Of a stretch of DNA of 64,000 nt, positions 34,576 to 43,298 are shown piece by piece. Position 1 is the first letter of the stretch; each line of letters begins with the position of its first letter. Where the stretch lies: NCBI GenBank assembly GCA_023268155.1, contig JALNKM010000003.1, positions 186,001-250,000 on the forward strand, in the 5' to 3' direction. The notes under the pieces were generated by a model that was not told where the DNA came from, did no database searches, and was given only the letters and a program-made list of their open reading frames with translations. A program made the position numbers and the translations under genes. This DNA is from Candidatus Geocrenenecus huangii. Lineage in GTDB: Archaea > Thermoproteota > Nitrososphaeria_A > Caldarchaeales > Wolframiiraptoraceae.

Positions 34576-35535
34576 TTAAAGTTTTCTGTTTGCTTTTTTC
34601 TCAACATATTTCCTAGCTATTTTCAATGCCTTTTCTACTACTTTTATCGAATCTTCTGCGAAAACATAAGTGATGGGTTCCAGCCCATATCCTCCTCTAT
34701 CGAATACTACGTCTAGGAAGGGATCTTTCTCGAACTCTTCAGATATGGATTCGATAACTAGGTCTTCCATATTCCTGCCCTCGACGACTTTCTTGCTCGT
34801 CTCCGAATATCTGAGCCCTAGGGAGCCTACTGCTTCTTGGACGAATTCATCAAACTTTAGATTGATAGCCGAATTCACGTTAGGAGCGTTCTTCTTGGCA
34901 GCCAACAATACTCTTGCTAAATGTTTAGAGCCTCCGAATTCAGGCCTACTGACCGCCTTAGGCCTATCACGGATTACTACTATCCTTCCAGGAATACCTG
35001 CGACGTCTTCTAATGTCTTAGCATTCTTGATAGATTCAACTATGTTTACGGCTACCTGAGGCATTACGTTTACGAAGTATCTAGCTTCTTCGATCATACT
35101 GACGGCTTTCTCTAATTTAGCCAGTAACTGAGCTCTATCAACATCATTAATATCCAGCTTCTTATGTAAACAGATCTCGCATGTAGAAAGCTGTGGGTAC
35201 ATCCTCCTATGATAGTCGCAGAAGACCCCTCTAGATAATGAGTCCATCCAAAACGCGTAGAGGGTTAGAGTAGCTCTGATTGGATCGTGAGGGAGATCTT
35301 TAGTAATCAGCTTAACTAGAGAACCGATCTCTTCTATTGTTAAACCCATATCTAGAAGAGACTTAACATATGTATTCTTGGGTTTTGAAAGCATCTGGCT
35401 TACAGCAGATTGAGAAAGACTTAGAAAAAATGAAATCCTTAATTGACTATAACCTCTCGAGTAAAGTTCGTAAACAACCAATCCTCTGACAGCAGGCAGG
35501 AAGCTCTTAGCCATCATCTCGCATGGAGGCATCAC
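34576..35535 (-). CDS. thiR: ThiR-type transcriptional regulator (HTH + ThiN domain)
   Basis: Regulator of 319 aa. Residues ~1-115 contain an HTH (YSQLRISFFLSLSQSAVSQML) and a Cys cluster C-x(n)-CEIC like that of the small regulator at 24.3 kb. Residues ~135-315 are a ThiN/thiamine-phosphate synthase-like ligand domain (PGRIVVIRDRPKA, PEFGGSKHLARVLLAAKK, FDRGGYGLEPITYVFAED). Characterised archaeal ThiR represses thiamine biosynthesis genes on binding thiamine phosphates. The start is GTG at 35535 or the adjoining ATG at 35532, behind GGTGATTT. No thi genes are in the window. It is divergent from the ribosomal protein run. Confidence 0.88.
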   Translation of the reverse strand: MMPPCEMMAKSFLPAVRGLVVYELYSRGYSQLRISFFLSLSQSAVSQMLSKPKNTYVKSLLDMGLTIEEIGSLVKLITKDLPHDPIRATLTLYAFWMDSLSRGVFCDYHRRMYPQLSTCEICLHKKLDINDVDRAQLLAKLEKAVSMIEEARYFVNVMPQVAVNIVESIKNAKTLEDVAGIPGRIVVIRDRPKAVSRPEFGGSKHLARVLLAAKKNAPNVNSAINLKFDEFVQEAVGSLGLRYSETSKKVVEGRNMEDLVIESISEEFEKDPFLDVVFDRGGYGLEPITYVFAEDSIKVVEKALKIARKYVEKKANRKL

Positions 35536-35710
35536 CCAAAATCACCACCAATCAATACAGCTCTCTAATATCTAAAATTATTCATCTACACAACATCATT
35601 ACATGGGAGCCAAATCATCTAGTAGAGTATAGGCTGAGTCTACACACCCGCATACATACTCCAATCTCCTTCAACGTTACTAGCAATTAATTGATGATTC
35701 AAGGGTTATA

Positions 35711-35734
35711 GGGTTAAATACCGGGTACCTGGTA
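35711..35734 (+). promoter_or_regulatory. Promoter with overlapping palindrome upstream of rps14
   Basis: A TATA-like GGGTTAAATA (35711-35720) runs into the near-palindrome TACCGGGTACCTGGTA (35719-35734, 14 of 16 positions symmetric, perfect GGTACC centre). The palindrome falls between the TATA box and the expected transcript start at about 35741, where a bound repressor would block initiation. It may therefore control the S14-led ribosomal operon or be a ThiR-proximal site. Confidence 0.45.
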
Positions 35735-35768
35735 AAGGTTAGGTAGTGTAGAGGAGGTTCTCTTCGAG

Positions 35769-35930
35769 GTGAAGCATAAGCCGCCCAAAGAAAGAAAGTT
35801 TGGTAAAGGCGTAGTAAAATGTAGACGATGTGGAACGACAGTGGGGGTTATACGCAAGTATAAACTCTATCTCTGCAGGAGATGTTTAAATGAAGTAGCA
35901 CCAAGTCTAGGATTCAAAGTTTACGAGTAA
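35769..35930 (+). CDS. rps14: 30S ribosomal protein S14 (zinc type)
   Basis: A 53-aa gene with a GTG start. It reads MKHKPPKERKFG, then a zinc-binding CRRCG and CRRC pair separated by a basic stretch, and ends GFKVYE, which is the archaeal S14 pattern. No other in-frame ATG, GTG or TTG lies between the start and the preceding stop at 35733. GAGGAGG at 35751 is the ribosome binding site. S14 is normally followed closely by S8; here 188 bp separate them. The usual upstream neighbours (L14, L24, S4e, L5) are absent, so the ribosomal cluster is broken exactly before S14. Confidence 0.92.
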   Translation: MKHKPPKERKFGKGVVKCRRCGTTVGVIRKYKLYLCRRCLNEVAPSLGFKVYE

Positions 35931-36118
35931 ATATATCTCTTGACGACACCCTATCTAGATATCTCGAAAAAAGCATGGGCGAGAAATTTCTTTAGACTCT
36001 TTATAGGTTTAGATGCTATACAAGTCAAGGTGAAATTTAACTTATCCTACGCTTAAAGTTCTCAGCAGCGAATAATTAATTAAATAGTATTGTTATTTGC
36101 TGGTTTAGGATTGACGAG

Positions 36119-36505
36119 ATGAGTAGGGACTTGGTTTCAGGGCTTTTCACAACGTTGCAGAATAATGAAGCTGTAAGGAATAGAGAGTGTATCTACCCTG
36201 CTAGTAAGCTTATAGCGAACATTCTTAGAGTCCTTCAAAGACATGGCTATGTAGGAGCATTCGAGTATATTGAAGATGGTAGAGGTGGAAAATTTAGAAT
36301 ACAGCTACTAGGAAGGATTAATCGTTCAGCCCCAGTTAAACCTAGGTTTAGTGTAAAGAAGGATGAATACGACGAATGGGAGAAAAAGTTTCTTCCAAGT
36401 CGGGATATCGGCATACTAATCGTATCAACAAATAAAGGAGTATTCTCCCATATTGAGGCTAAGAAGATGAGTATAGGTGGAAAACTATTAGGATATGTCT
36501 ACTGA
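36119..36505 (+). CDS. rps8: 30S ribosomal protein S8
   Basis: S8 binds helix 21 of 16S rRNA and organises the central domain. The 128-aa product shows [20 protein letters not shown] at the start and the C-terminal [31 protein letters not shown], both archaeal S8 hallmarks, at standard length. AATTAATTAAAT about 40 bp upstream could serve as its own promoter, since the gap to rps14 is wide. It begins the tightly packed part of the operon (16 bp to rpl6). Confidence 0.96.
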   Translation: [128 protein letters not shown]

Positions 36506-36520
36506 AGGTGATGTGGAGAG

Positions 36521-37066
36521 ATGTCTCAAGTAGTTGAAGAAGTAGAAATCCCGGAAGGAGTACAGGTAGAGATCAATAGTCCAGCAACAATAAGAGTGAG
36601 AGGGAGGCTTGGAGAATTGGTCAATGACCTCTCTCACACCGGAGCCAAGTTCAAGCTGGATGGGAAGAAAATCATTATTAAGTTTATGGGAAAAAGAAGA
36701 AGGGCCAAGTCCATGATTGGAACAATCACCTCCTTATTAGAGAACATGTTCAAAGGCGTTACCCAAGGATACACTTATAAGCTCAAGATAGTCTCCACCC
36801 ATTTCCCTATAAACGTTAAGGTTCAGAAAGACGTCGTGATTATAGAAAACTTCATTGGAGAAAGATATCAGAGGAAAGCGAGGATAGTCGGTGAAGGAAC
36901 AAAGGTTAAGGTTCAAGGGGAAGACATAATCATAACTGGAATAGATAAACAAGCAGTAGGACAGACCGCAGCCAACATAGAGGCAGCAACGAAGATTAAG
37001 AGAAAAGACTTAAGAAAATTCCTTGATGGTATTTATCTATTTGAAAGGAAGGTTGGTATGGAATGA
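36521..37066 (+). CDS. rpl6: 50S ribosomal protein L6
   Basis: L6 lies near the GTPase-associated centre. At 181 aa it has the two-fold repeat of the family, with VEINSPATIRVRGRLGELVNDLS in the first half and VKVQGEDIIITGIDKQAVGQTAANIE in the second. An AAGGTGATG ribosome binding site overlaps the end of rps8. The stop overlaps the rpl32e start as ATGA. Confidence 0.97.
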   Translation: MSQVVEEVEIPEGVQVEINSPATIRVRGRLGELVNDLSHTGAKFKLDGKKIIIKFMGKRRRAKSMIGTITSLLENMFKGVTQGYTYKLKIVSTHFPINVKVQKDVVIIENFIGERYQRKARIVGEGTKVKVQGEDIIITGIDKQAVGQTAANIEAATKIKRKDLRKFLDGIYLFERKVGME

Positions 37067-37536
37067 GCCCTGTAAGGATTCCTAGGAAGATAAAAGAAAT
37101 GAAGAATAAACGTCCAGAGTTTGCCCGTCAAGAGAGTTGGAGATATGCTCGATTAAAACCTAACTGGAGGAGACCTAGAGGCAAGGATAGTAAGATGAGA
37201 CTCCAGAAAAGTGGAGCCCCTCAACTTGTAAAAGTAGGATATAGAACTCCTAGAAAATACAGGAACATCCATCCAAGCGGATATATGGAGGTCCTCGTCC
37301 ATAGAGTTGGAGACCTTGAAGGTCTAGACCCTGGAAGACATGCTGTAAGAATTGCGGGCTCAGTAGGTAGACTAAAGAAGTTCAAGATAATGGAGGAGGC
37401 TGAGAAGAAGGGGTTGAAGGTATTGAATCCGATAACTATAACAGTGCCCGAAGCGGAGAAGCCTGAGATAATACCACCTGAAGAAGTTAAGGAAGAAGGC
37501 GGAGAAAGTGGAGAGGTGGAAGGGAATGCCGGCTAA
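37063..37536 (+). CDS. rpl32e: 50S ribosomal protein L32e
   Basis: Archaeal/eukaryotic ribosomal protein, 157 aa. The core is PEFARQESWRYARLKPNWRRPRGKDSKMR followed (in parts) by VGYRTPRKYRNIHPSGYMEVLV, typical of L32e. A ~35-residue Glu-rich C-terminal tail (VPEAEKPEIIPPEEVKEEGG region) extends beyond the usual domain. It overlaps rpl6 by 4 bp and rpl19e by 11 bp. Confidence 0.96.
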   Translation: MSPVRIPRKIKEMKNKRPEFARQESWRYARLKPNWRRPRGKDSKMRLQKSGAPQLVKVGYRTPRKYRNIHPSGYMEVLVHRVGDLEGLDPGRHAVRIAGSVGRLKKFKIMEEAEKKGLKVLNPITITVPEAEKPEIIPPEEVKEEGGESGEVEGNAG

Positions 37537-37981
37537 GCTAGATCTTCAAAAAAGAATCGCTGCTAAATTGATGAAATGTGGTGAGACAAGGGTTAGATTT
37601 GATCCTGAGAGACTGGATGACGTCGCCGAGGCAATAACTAGAGAAGATATAAAGAAATTAATTGAGGATGGGGCAATCTACAAAGTCCAGGCGATAGGTG
37701 TAAGCAGGGTAAGAGCGAGAAAAAGAGAAGAGAAAGAAAGAGTCAGAGGTCATGGAAGCAGAAAAGGTGGAAGATATAGTAGAGTTACGAGAAAAGAAAG
37801 ATGGATGTTGAAGGTCAGAGTTCAGAGGAAGAAGCTGAAGCAGCTGAGAGAGAAGAAGCTTATCGACGCTTCAACTTATAGGAGAGTCTACAGGATGGTT
37901 AAGGCCGGAGCATTCAAGTCTGTATCTGACCTGATAAGCTACTTGGAGGCAAACAGGCTGATCAGGAGGCCGCTCATATGA
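37526..37981 (+). CDS. rpl19e: 50S ribosomal protein L19e
   Basis: Archaeal/eukaryotic L19e, 151 aa from the ATG at 37526. That start is preferred over 37508 because MPAKLDLQKRIAAKLMKCG is the conserved family N-terminus and GGTGGAAGGG lies just upstream. The basic GHGSRKGGRYSRVTRKERWM segment and the C-terminal helical KLIDASTYRRVYRMVKAGAFKS are diagnostic. The start overlaps the end of rpl32e by 11 bp and the stop overlaps rpl18. Confidence 0.96.
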   Translation: MPAKLDLQKRIAAKLMKCGETRVRFDPERLDDVAEAITREDIKKLIEDGAIYKVQAIGVSRVRARKREEKERVRGHGSRKGGRYSRVTRKERWMLKVRVQRKKLKQLREKKLIDASTYRRVYRMVKAGAFKSVSDLISYLEANRLIRRPLI

Positions 37982-38568
37982 GCCAGATGAAGATCTTGAA
38001 GAGGAGACCTCCGCGGAGAAGGAGAGGAGGACTTACAAACTATAGAATACGTCTAAAACTTGTCAAATCTGGTCTTCCTAGACTGGTTGTTAGGAAGAGC
38101 AGCAGGTATATAACAGTACAAGTAGTTGATTCTAGAGCAGGTGGAGATAGAACGATTCTAACAGTTAGTTCTAGACATCTCTCACGTTATGGTTGGAGAG
38201 CTAGTACCAAAAATCTTCCAGCCGCATATCTTACAGGATTTCTAGCAGGCATTGTAGCTAAGAAGAAAGGTATCCAGAAAGCAATAGTCGATATAGGTCT
38301 ATATACGCCTGTATCTGGTTCGAGGCTCTTCGCATCTATTAAAGGATTTAGAGATGCTGGGGTAGAGGTTCCTGTAAGCGAAGAAAAACTACCTAGCGAA
38401 GATAGAGTAAAAGGTGGCCACATTCAGGAGTACTATCAGATGATTAAGGAACAGAATGTTGAGACACAGCAATTTTCAAAATCTCCTATGGAAATCTATA
38501 ATAGGTTAAGTGAACATTTCGAAGAAGTTAGACAAAGGATAGTAGAAGAGTGGGAGAAACATGAGTAG
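37978..38568 (+). CDS. rpl18: 50S ribosomal protein L18
   Basis: 5S rRNA-binding protein, 196 aa. The N-terminal basic segment [32 protein letters not shown] and the [17 protein letters not shown] and [28 protein letters not shown] blocks match archaeal L18, which is longer than the bacterial form. Overlaps on both sides (4 bp with rpl19e, 8 bp with rps5) indicate coupled translation. Confidence 0.96.
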   Translation: MSQMKILKRRPPRRRRGGLTNYRIRLKLVKSGLPRLVVRKSSRYITVQVVDSRAGGDRTILTVSSRHLSRYGWRASTKNLPAAYLTGFLAGIVAKKKGIQKAIVDIGLYTPVSGSRLFASIKGFRDAGVEVPVSEEKLPSEDRVKGGHIQEYYQMIKEQNVETQQFSKSPMEIYNRLSEHFEEVRQRIVEEWEKHE

Positions 38569-39184
38569 TCCAAGTGAGTGGGTTCCCAAGACAAGGCTTG
38601 GGAGAATGGTGGCCCAGGGACAGATAACATCAATAGATGAGGTGTTTGCTAATCATTGGAAGATAACAGAACCTGAAATTGTTGATGCGCTACTGCCTGG
38701 TCTAGAGCAAGAAGTCATAGATATAAAGCTTGTACAGAAGCAGACAGACGCAGGTGAAAGAAGCAGATTTAAAGCGATTGTGGTTATAGGTAATAGGGAT
38801 GGCTACGTTGGGCTGGGAACAGGGAAATCAGTCCACGTAGTCTCAGCGATCGAGAAAGCGATAAAGAATGCCAAGATGAATATTATCCCAGTCGTTAGGG
38901 GATGTGGAAGCTGGGAATGCTCCTGTGGTACCGAGCATAGTCTACCAACCAAGGTTGAGGGAAAATGGGGAAGCGTAAGAATACAGCTTTTACCAGGTCC
39001 TAGAGGTCTAGGACTTGTAGCAGGAGAAACAGCCAGAATAGTTTTAGAACTAGCAGGCGTGAAAGATGTCTGGACTAGAACGTTTGGAGAGACTAGGACG
39101 ACACTATCTTTCGCAGGAGCGGCATTTATGGCCTTAAAGAATACTAACAAGATAGTCTTACCAACTATATGGAGGGAAACATAG
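38561..39184 (+). CDS. rps5: 30S ribosomal protein S5
   Basis: S5 contributes to translational fidelity at the mRNA entrance. At 207 aa it shows the RNA-binding S5 domain ([25 protein letters not shown]) and the C-terminal [29 protein letters not shown] with [29 protein letters not shown] is the archaeal Cys-containing insert. A 162-bp gap containing two short hairpins follows before rpl30. Confidence 0.97.
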   Translation: MSSPSEWVPKTRLGRMVAQGQITSIDEVFANHWKITEPEIVDALLPGLEQEVIDIKLVQKQTDAGERSRFKAIVVIGNRDGYVGLGTGKSVHVVSAIEKAIKNAKMNIIPVVRGCGSWECSCGTEHSLPTKVEGKWGSVRIQLLPGPRGLGLVAGETARIVLELAGVKDVWTRTFGETRTTLSFAGAAFMALKNTNKIVLPTIWRET

Positions 39185-39219
39185 AAAAACCCTAAAACAG
39201 ATCTTCTCCCACGACCAGA

Positions 39220-39282
39220 CGATATCACAATATCGGAGTATCCTCTTTATACATATACACTGATATTTAGGCGTAGTTACGC
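39220..39282. promoter_or_regulatory. Two small hairpins between rps5 and rpl30
   Basis: CGATAT-CACA-ATATCG (39220-39235) and GCGTA-GT-TACGC (39271-39282, followed by TTCTTT) lie in the only sizeable gap between rps5 and secY. An AT-rich GAAATTTATTAGAAA further on (about 39291) could be a promoter for rpl30. A transcript boundary inside the operon is possible; the hairpins are short. Confidence 0.3.
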
Positions 39283-39346
39283 TTCTTTAATGAAATTTAT
39301 TAGAAACTTAATCTGTTTAGCAGTAGAAGCTCTGGGATGATAAACC

Positions 39347-39835
39347 ATGACTGTGAACGGTAATGCGGGATGCTACCTCGTTATCAGGATTAAGGGGGGG
39401 ATAAAAGCCAGCCAAGAAGAACTCGACACTCTTAGAATGCTTAACCTACCTAGAGCAAATTATGCAGTATTCATTCCGAAAGACTCTAGCTTTGAGGGGA
39501 TGCTGAAGAAGATTGCACATTATGTTACTTGGGGGGAGCCGACACCAGCAACTGTGAAAAGACTTTTGAAAAGAGCTGAGTTCAATGGAAGAATTAAACT
39601 AGGAGATGAAAACATCTCTAGGCTGGGTTACAGTAGCTTAGAAGAACTAGCTGAGAAAATATTTAGAGGAGAAGTAACATTAAGCAAGTTGAGGAATAAA
39701 GGTCTTAAACCTTATCTTAGACTACACCCACCTAAGAGGGGATTCAAGAAGACCATTAAGAAACCATTCTCCGCAGAAGGAGAATACGGATACCGTGGAG
39801 AAAATATTAATGAACTCGCAGTTAGGATGTCTTAA
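39347..39835 (+). CDS. rpl30: 50S ribosomal protein L30
   Basis: Archaeal-type L30, 162 aa, about 2.5 times the bacterial length. The N-terminal L30 fold is CYLVIRIKGGIKASQEELDTLRMLNL; the archaeal/eukaryotic L7-type C-terminal part holds YVTWGEPTPATVKRLLKRAEFNG and LRLHPPKRGFKKTIKKPFSAEGEYGYRG. It is separated from rps5 by 162 bp and from rpl15 by 62 bp. Confidence 0.96.
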   Translation: MTVNGNAGCYLVIRIKGGIKASQEELDTLRMLNLPRANYAVFIPKDSSFEGMLKKIAHYVTWGEPTPATVKRLLKRAEFNGRIKLGDENISRLGYSSLEELAEKIFRGEVTLSKLRNKGLKPYLRLHPPKRGFKKTIKKPFSAEGEYGYRGENINELAVRMS

Positions 39836-39897
39836 GGATGGTTTAAAGTATTTGAAATTCTTATTAATTGCTGAGAATGTCTACAGGGTGAGAATAG

Positions 39898-40341
39898 TTG
39901 CCGACGAGGTTCAGGAAAGTTAGGAAGAAGAGAGGTAGCAGGACTCACGGCTGGGGCCAGATAGGTCAGCATAGAAAGACTGGATCGAAAGGTGGACGCG
40001 GAGAAGCTGGAAAACATAAACACAAGTGGACATGGGTACTTAGATATGACAGAGATCGCTTCGGGAAACATGGATTCTATAGACCGAATAGAAAAGAGGT
40101 CAGGTCTATAAACCTTCTTCAATTGGCGACAGTCGTCGAAAATTTGGAAGAAGATATGTTGAAGACTTTAGATAACAGGATTGTTGTAGACTTACATTCA
40201 TTGGGCGTTAAGAAATTAATTGGGGGTGGAAGAGTAAGCAAACCACTGCTTGTAATCGTAGAGGCTTGGACCAAGACAGCTGAAGAAAAAATCAAAGAAG
40301 CTGGAGGACAGATAGTTAAACCGAAAGAGGTAAAGGTGTAA
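39898..40341 (+). CDS. rpl15: 50S ribosomal protein L15
   Basis: Archaeal L15 (eukaryotic L27a type), 147 aa. The Gly/Arg-rich start KRGSRTHGWGQIGQHRKTGSKGGRGEAG and the later NLLQLATVVENLEE and DLHSLGVKKLIGGGRVSKPL blocks are diagnostic. The start is TTG at 39898, behind an AGGGTGAG ribosome binding site. Only 4 bp separate its stop from secY. Confidence 0.96.
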   Translation: MPTRFRKVRKKRGSRTHGWGQIGQHRKTGSKGGRGEAGKHKHKWTWVLRYDRDRFGKHGFYRPNRKEVRSINLLQLATVVENLEEDMLKTLDNRIVVDLHSLGVKKLIGGGRVSKPLLVIVEAWTKTAEEKIKEAGGQIVKPKEVKV

Positions 40342-40345
40342 AAGA

Positions 40346-41779
40346 TTGCCGAGTGCAAAGGAAATAGTTAAAGAGGTTGGAAGATACTTCCCCGAAATTA
40401 TGAAACCTACTAGAAAACTTAGCTTAGGAGAAAGGTTTCTCTGGACCGGGCTAGTGCTCGTAATATATGTATTGATGAGTCACACGTTTCTCTATGGTGT
40501 ACCACAGGCTGCCAAACTCTCACAGCAAAACCCAATCATCCTTAACATAATATTCGCGCAACGTATGGGAACCCTAACAACCTTAGGTATAGGTCCAATC
40601 GTTACATCAGGTTTAATACTACAGCTACTAGTAGGTGCACAGATAATAAAACTTGATTTATCTAAATCCGATGATAGAGCAGTATTCACAGCGGCGAGCA
40701 AGATATTTGCAGTGGTTGTAACAGTGTTTGAGGCGGCTGTATTTACTTTTTCTGGAATGCTTGGACAAATGGATTTCAATACATACATACTTGTGTTTCT
40801 ACAGCTTGTCGCAGCCACAACTTTGATAGTATTGATGGATGAGCTTGTACAGAAGGGATGGGGTCTAGGAAGCGGTGTAAGCTTATTTATAGCTGTTGGA
40901 GTAGCTGAAAACATCATCGTAAGCTTATTCTCACCAATAATACTCCCCGACGGATACTATCAAGGAATAATTCTAGCATTAATTCAAGCAGCTCTCTCAG
41001 GGAGGCCTATCTCGCCTCTACTAGTTAGAGGACAGTTCCCAGATGTTCTAGGATTAGCTAGTACGTTTCTATTATTATTCTTCATAATATACTTGGAAGC
41101 TGTCAGAGTCGAAGTCCCAATACAGTATGCAAGATACTCAGGTTTCGCAGCAAAATATCCAATCAAGTTCCTATATGTTTCAAACATACCCGTTATCTTC
41201 GCATCAACAGTGTTTACGAATATCTACTATCTTTCGGGTATAGTTTGGAGTAGATTCAACCCAGATAATAGTAATCCATTCTTAAACTTAATCGGCATGT
41301 TTAACTCCACACGTTATCTTGAAGATAGAATTTTAACGCCGGTAGGTGGCTTAGCATACTATGTTACTTCACCTTACAATATCTATGGAGTATTGCATGA
41401 TCCCGTCAAGGCACTAATATATGCTTTGATAATGATCGGCTTCTGCCTACTCTTCGCTAAGTTCTGGGTAGACATTGGCGGGTTGTCCCCAACACAAGTT
41501 GCAGATCAGCTTGTTAAGGCAGGTATGCAAGTTCCAGGGTTTAGACGTGCACCAACCGTTATTGCCAAGATAATCGAGAAATACATCTCTACTGTGACTA
41601 TTCTCGGAGCTCTAGTAGTTGGATCAGTAGCAGTCTTCGGAGACTTCTTCAATGTATTTGGTGGAGGCATAGGTATCCTCCTGATGACTGGAATCCTATA
41701 CCAATACTATCAGATACTAGTGAGGGAAAGATTGACGGAGATGTATCCGGCCATAGGAAAACTACTTGGGGAAGAATAA
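40346..41779 (+). CDS. secY: Preprotein translocase subunit SecY
   Basis: Central channel protein of the Sec translocon, 477 aa with ten transmembrane helices. LGIGPIVTSGLILQLLVGAQII is the conserved TM2 region and the plug lies before it; GLGSGVSLFIAVGV, EVPIQYARYSGF (in parts) and the C-terminal LLMTGILYQYYQILVRERLTEMYPAIGKLLG are archaeal SecY blocks. The start is TTG. The gene ends the ribosomal stretch; adk, which follows secY in many archaea, is not present, and the next gene is the EMC3-like membrane protein. Confidence 0.97.
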   Translation: MPSAKEIVKEVGRYFPEIMKPTRKLSLGERFLWTGLVLVIYVLMSHTFLYGVPQAAKLSQQNPIILNIIFAQRMGTLTTLGIGPIVTSGLILQLLVGAQIIKLDLSKSDDRAVFTAASKIFAVVVTVFEAAVFTFSGMLGQMDFNTYILVFLQLVAATTLIVLMDELVQKGWGLGSGVSLFIAVGVAENIIVSLFSPIILPDGYYQGIILALIQAALSGRPISPLLVRGQFPDVLGLASTFLLLFFIIYLEAVRVEVPIQYARYSGFAAKYPIKFLYVSNIPVIFASTVFTNIYYLSGIVWSRFNPDNSNPFLNLIGMFNSTRYLEDRILTPVGGLAYYVTSPYNIYGVLHDPVKALIYALIMIGFCLLFAKFWVDIGGLSPTQVADQLVKAGMQVPGFRRAPTVIAKIIEKYISTVTILGALVVGSVAVFGDFFNVFGGGIGILLMTGILYQYYQILVRERLTEMYPAIGKLLGEE

Positions 41780-41867
41780 CCACGAAAGTACTGACAATTT
41801 CTCTCCTACAGTATTGAATGTGAATATTATTTATTAAGCAGAATGATGTCTTTGTAGAAAGGAGAAG

Positions 41868-42353
41868 ATGAATTCTCTTATTGAGATCTTCGCATTAGCT
41901 ATTTTAGTAAGCATGGCCACAAATCTTATTCGAAGAAAATTTATCAGTAAAGAAGATGCTCTGAAGATGGCTGAATCCCAACTATATAAGAAGAGTCTGC
42001 TGGAAGCAAAAAAGAGAGGAGATGAAAAACAAATCCAGAGACTAATGAAGAAGCAAGAATACTATCAAAAGATAGATGCAGAGATAGCTAAGAAGAACAT
42101 CATAACCCTCTTCGCAACTCTAGCCGTATTCTACCTAGCATACATTCTCTTAGCACAAATCTATGGAAACGGTATTGTAGCTAACCTTCCAGCCGACTTG
42201 ATAATCCCCTTAATCTCATCAGGAAACCAATTAACAGTTGCAGGATGGTTTATCATTTCTCTAATAGCAGTGGGATTACCTATATCGAAGATACTCGGTG
42301 TAGGGGGGCCACCTCAATTATCTAAAGAGGCTGAGAAGAAAATTAAAGAATGA
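41868..42353 (+). CDS. DUF106/EMC3-type membrane insertase (Oxa1 superfamily)
   Basis: Integral membrane protein of 161 aa with three predicted spans (about 3-20, 79-98 and 126-146) and a long charged cytosolic coiled hairpin between TM1 and TM2 (KRGDEKQIQRLMKKQEYYQKIDAEIAKK). This is the archaeal DUF106 family, related to EMC3, TMCO1, GET1 and bacterial YidC, thought to insert short or tail-anchored membrane proteins. Its position between secY and rpl34e is conserved in archaea, which supports the call. Confidence 0.9.
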   Translation: MNSLIEIFALAILVSMATNLIRRKFISKEDALKMAESQLYKKSLLEAKKRGDEKQIQRLMKKQEYYQKIDAEIAKKNIITLFATLAVFYLAYILLAQIYGNGIVANLPADLIIPLISSGNQLTVAGWFIISLIAVGLPISKILGVGGPPQLSKEAEKKIKE

Positions 42354-42432
42354 GGCCTAACTAGACCCTTATCAGCATAGAGTTAGATTGAATAAAATAA
42401 AATAGTAGATTGAAAAAGTATGTTCTTAGAGT

Positions 42433-42702
42433 ATGAGGCGGAGTCTGAGAACTAGGTCGAGAAAGAAGAAACATGTACGGACTCCTGGCGGGAGGACTGT
42501 GACTCATTTTGAAGATGAGAAGAGAGGCTTTCATCATTGTGCAAAATGTGGAGCTACAATCCACGGCATACCTAGAGAAAGAGACTACAAGCTCTCCCAT
42601 AGTGAAAGAACAGTAGAGAGATATTTTGGAGGAACGCTTTGCCAAAATTGTCTAGAACAATTAATTAAAGATAAAGTATATCTTGAATGGGTGAAAACCT
42701 AG
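42433..42702 (+). CDS. rpl34e: 50S ribosomal protein L34e
   Basis: Archaeal/eukaryotic L34e of 89 aa. It starts MRRSLRTRSRKKKHVRTPGGRT, followed by HHCAKCGATIHGIPR and LCQNCLEQL, giving the paired CxxC zinc motif of the family. It is the last rightward gene before the inverted cmk, with an AT-rich promoter-like stretch (AATAAAATAAAATAG) at about 42393. Confidence 0.96.
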   Translation: MRRSLRTRSRKKKHVRTPGGRTVTHFEDEKRGFHHCAKCGATIHGIPRERDYKLSHSERTVERYFGGTLCQNCLEQLIKDKVYLEWVKT

Positions 42703-42710
42703 AAGACAAA

Positions 42711-43298
42711 TTACTCATACGGAGAGGTGACCTTAAAGTACTCTTTTATAGCTTGGGCAACTATTCTATATACCCCTGTTATGCTCAGGTTACTTGTATC
42801 TAGTACTAGATGGAATGGAGTATAATCTTTCCCAATCTCAACACCATACAATCTCCTATATATTTCCGCGCTATCTTCATCCCTCTTCTTCAATATCTCT
42901 CTAGCTATCTCTGGCCTAACCTTGCTTCTTTTTACTAATCTCTTTACTCTAACGTCTTCAGACGCTTTCAACCATATATTGAATCCATGAGGGTATAGCC
43001 AGGGAATTATCCAGCTATCTATAACCACGTTCCCTTTTTCAGCATATTCTAGTAGTTTCTGGTCTACGAGTTTATCGAAGTCGGGATTCTTCATTCTCTC
43101 TTCTAGAAATTTTAATCCTTCATCTGTTTCCCACCAAGCTTTTCCGGCAGGTTTATAGCCTTTCTCTCTAGCGAGCAACTTTAATCCGTCTCCTCCCGAG
43201 AGATACTTTAGCAGGAAAAACCTTGCAAGCTTCTTCCCCAGAGTGCTTTTACCTGTTGCAGCGAATCCGCTTATACAGATGACTATCTTCTTCCCCAT
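42711..43298 (-). CDS. cmk: Cytidylate kinase, archaeal type
   Basis: CMP/dCMP kinase of 195 aa. The P-loop GFAATGKSTLGKKLA is at 11-25, SGGDGLKLLAREKGY is the typical nucleoside-binding region, and the lid has VKRLVKRSKVRPEIAREILKKRDEDSAE. In most archaea cmk lies on the same strand between rpl34e and rpl14e. Here it occupies exactly that place but is reversed, so it must be transcribed from its own promoter, against the ribosomal run. Confidence 0.93.
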   Translation of the reverse strand: MGKKIVICISGFAATGKSTLGKKLARFFLLKYLSGGDGLKLLAREKGYKPAGKAWWETDEGLKFLEERMKNPDFDKLVDQKLLEYAEKGNVVIDSWIIPWLYPHGFNIWLKASEDVRVKRLVKRSKVRPEIAREILKKRDEDSAEIYRRLYGVEIGKDYTPFHLVLDTSNLSITGVYRIVAQAIKEYFKVTSPYE

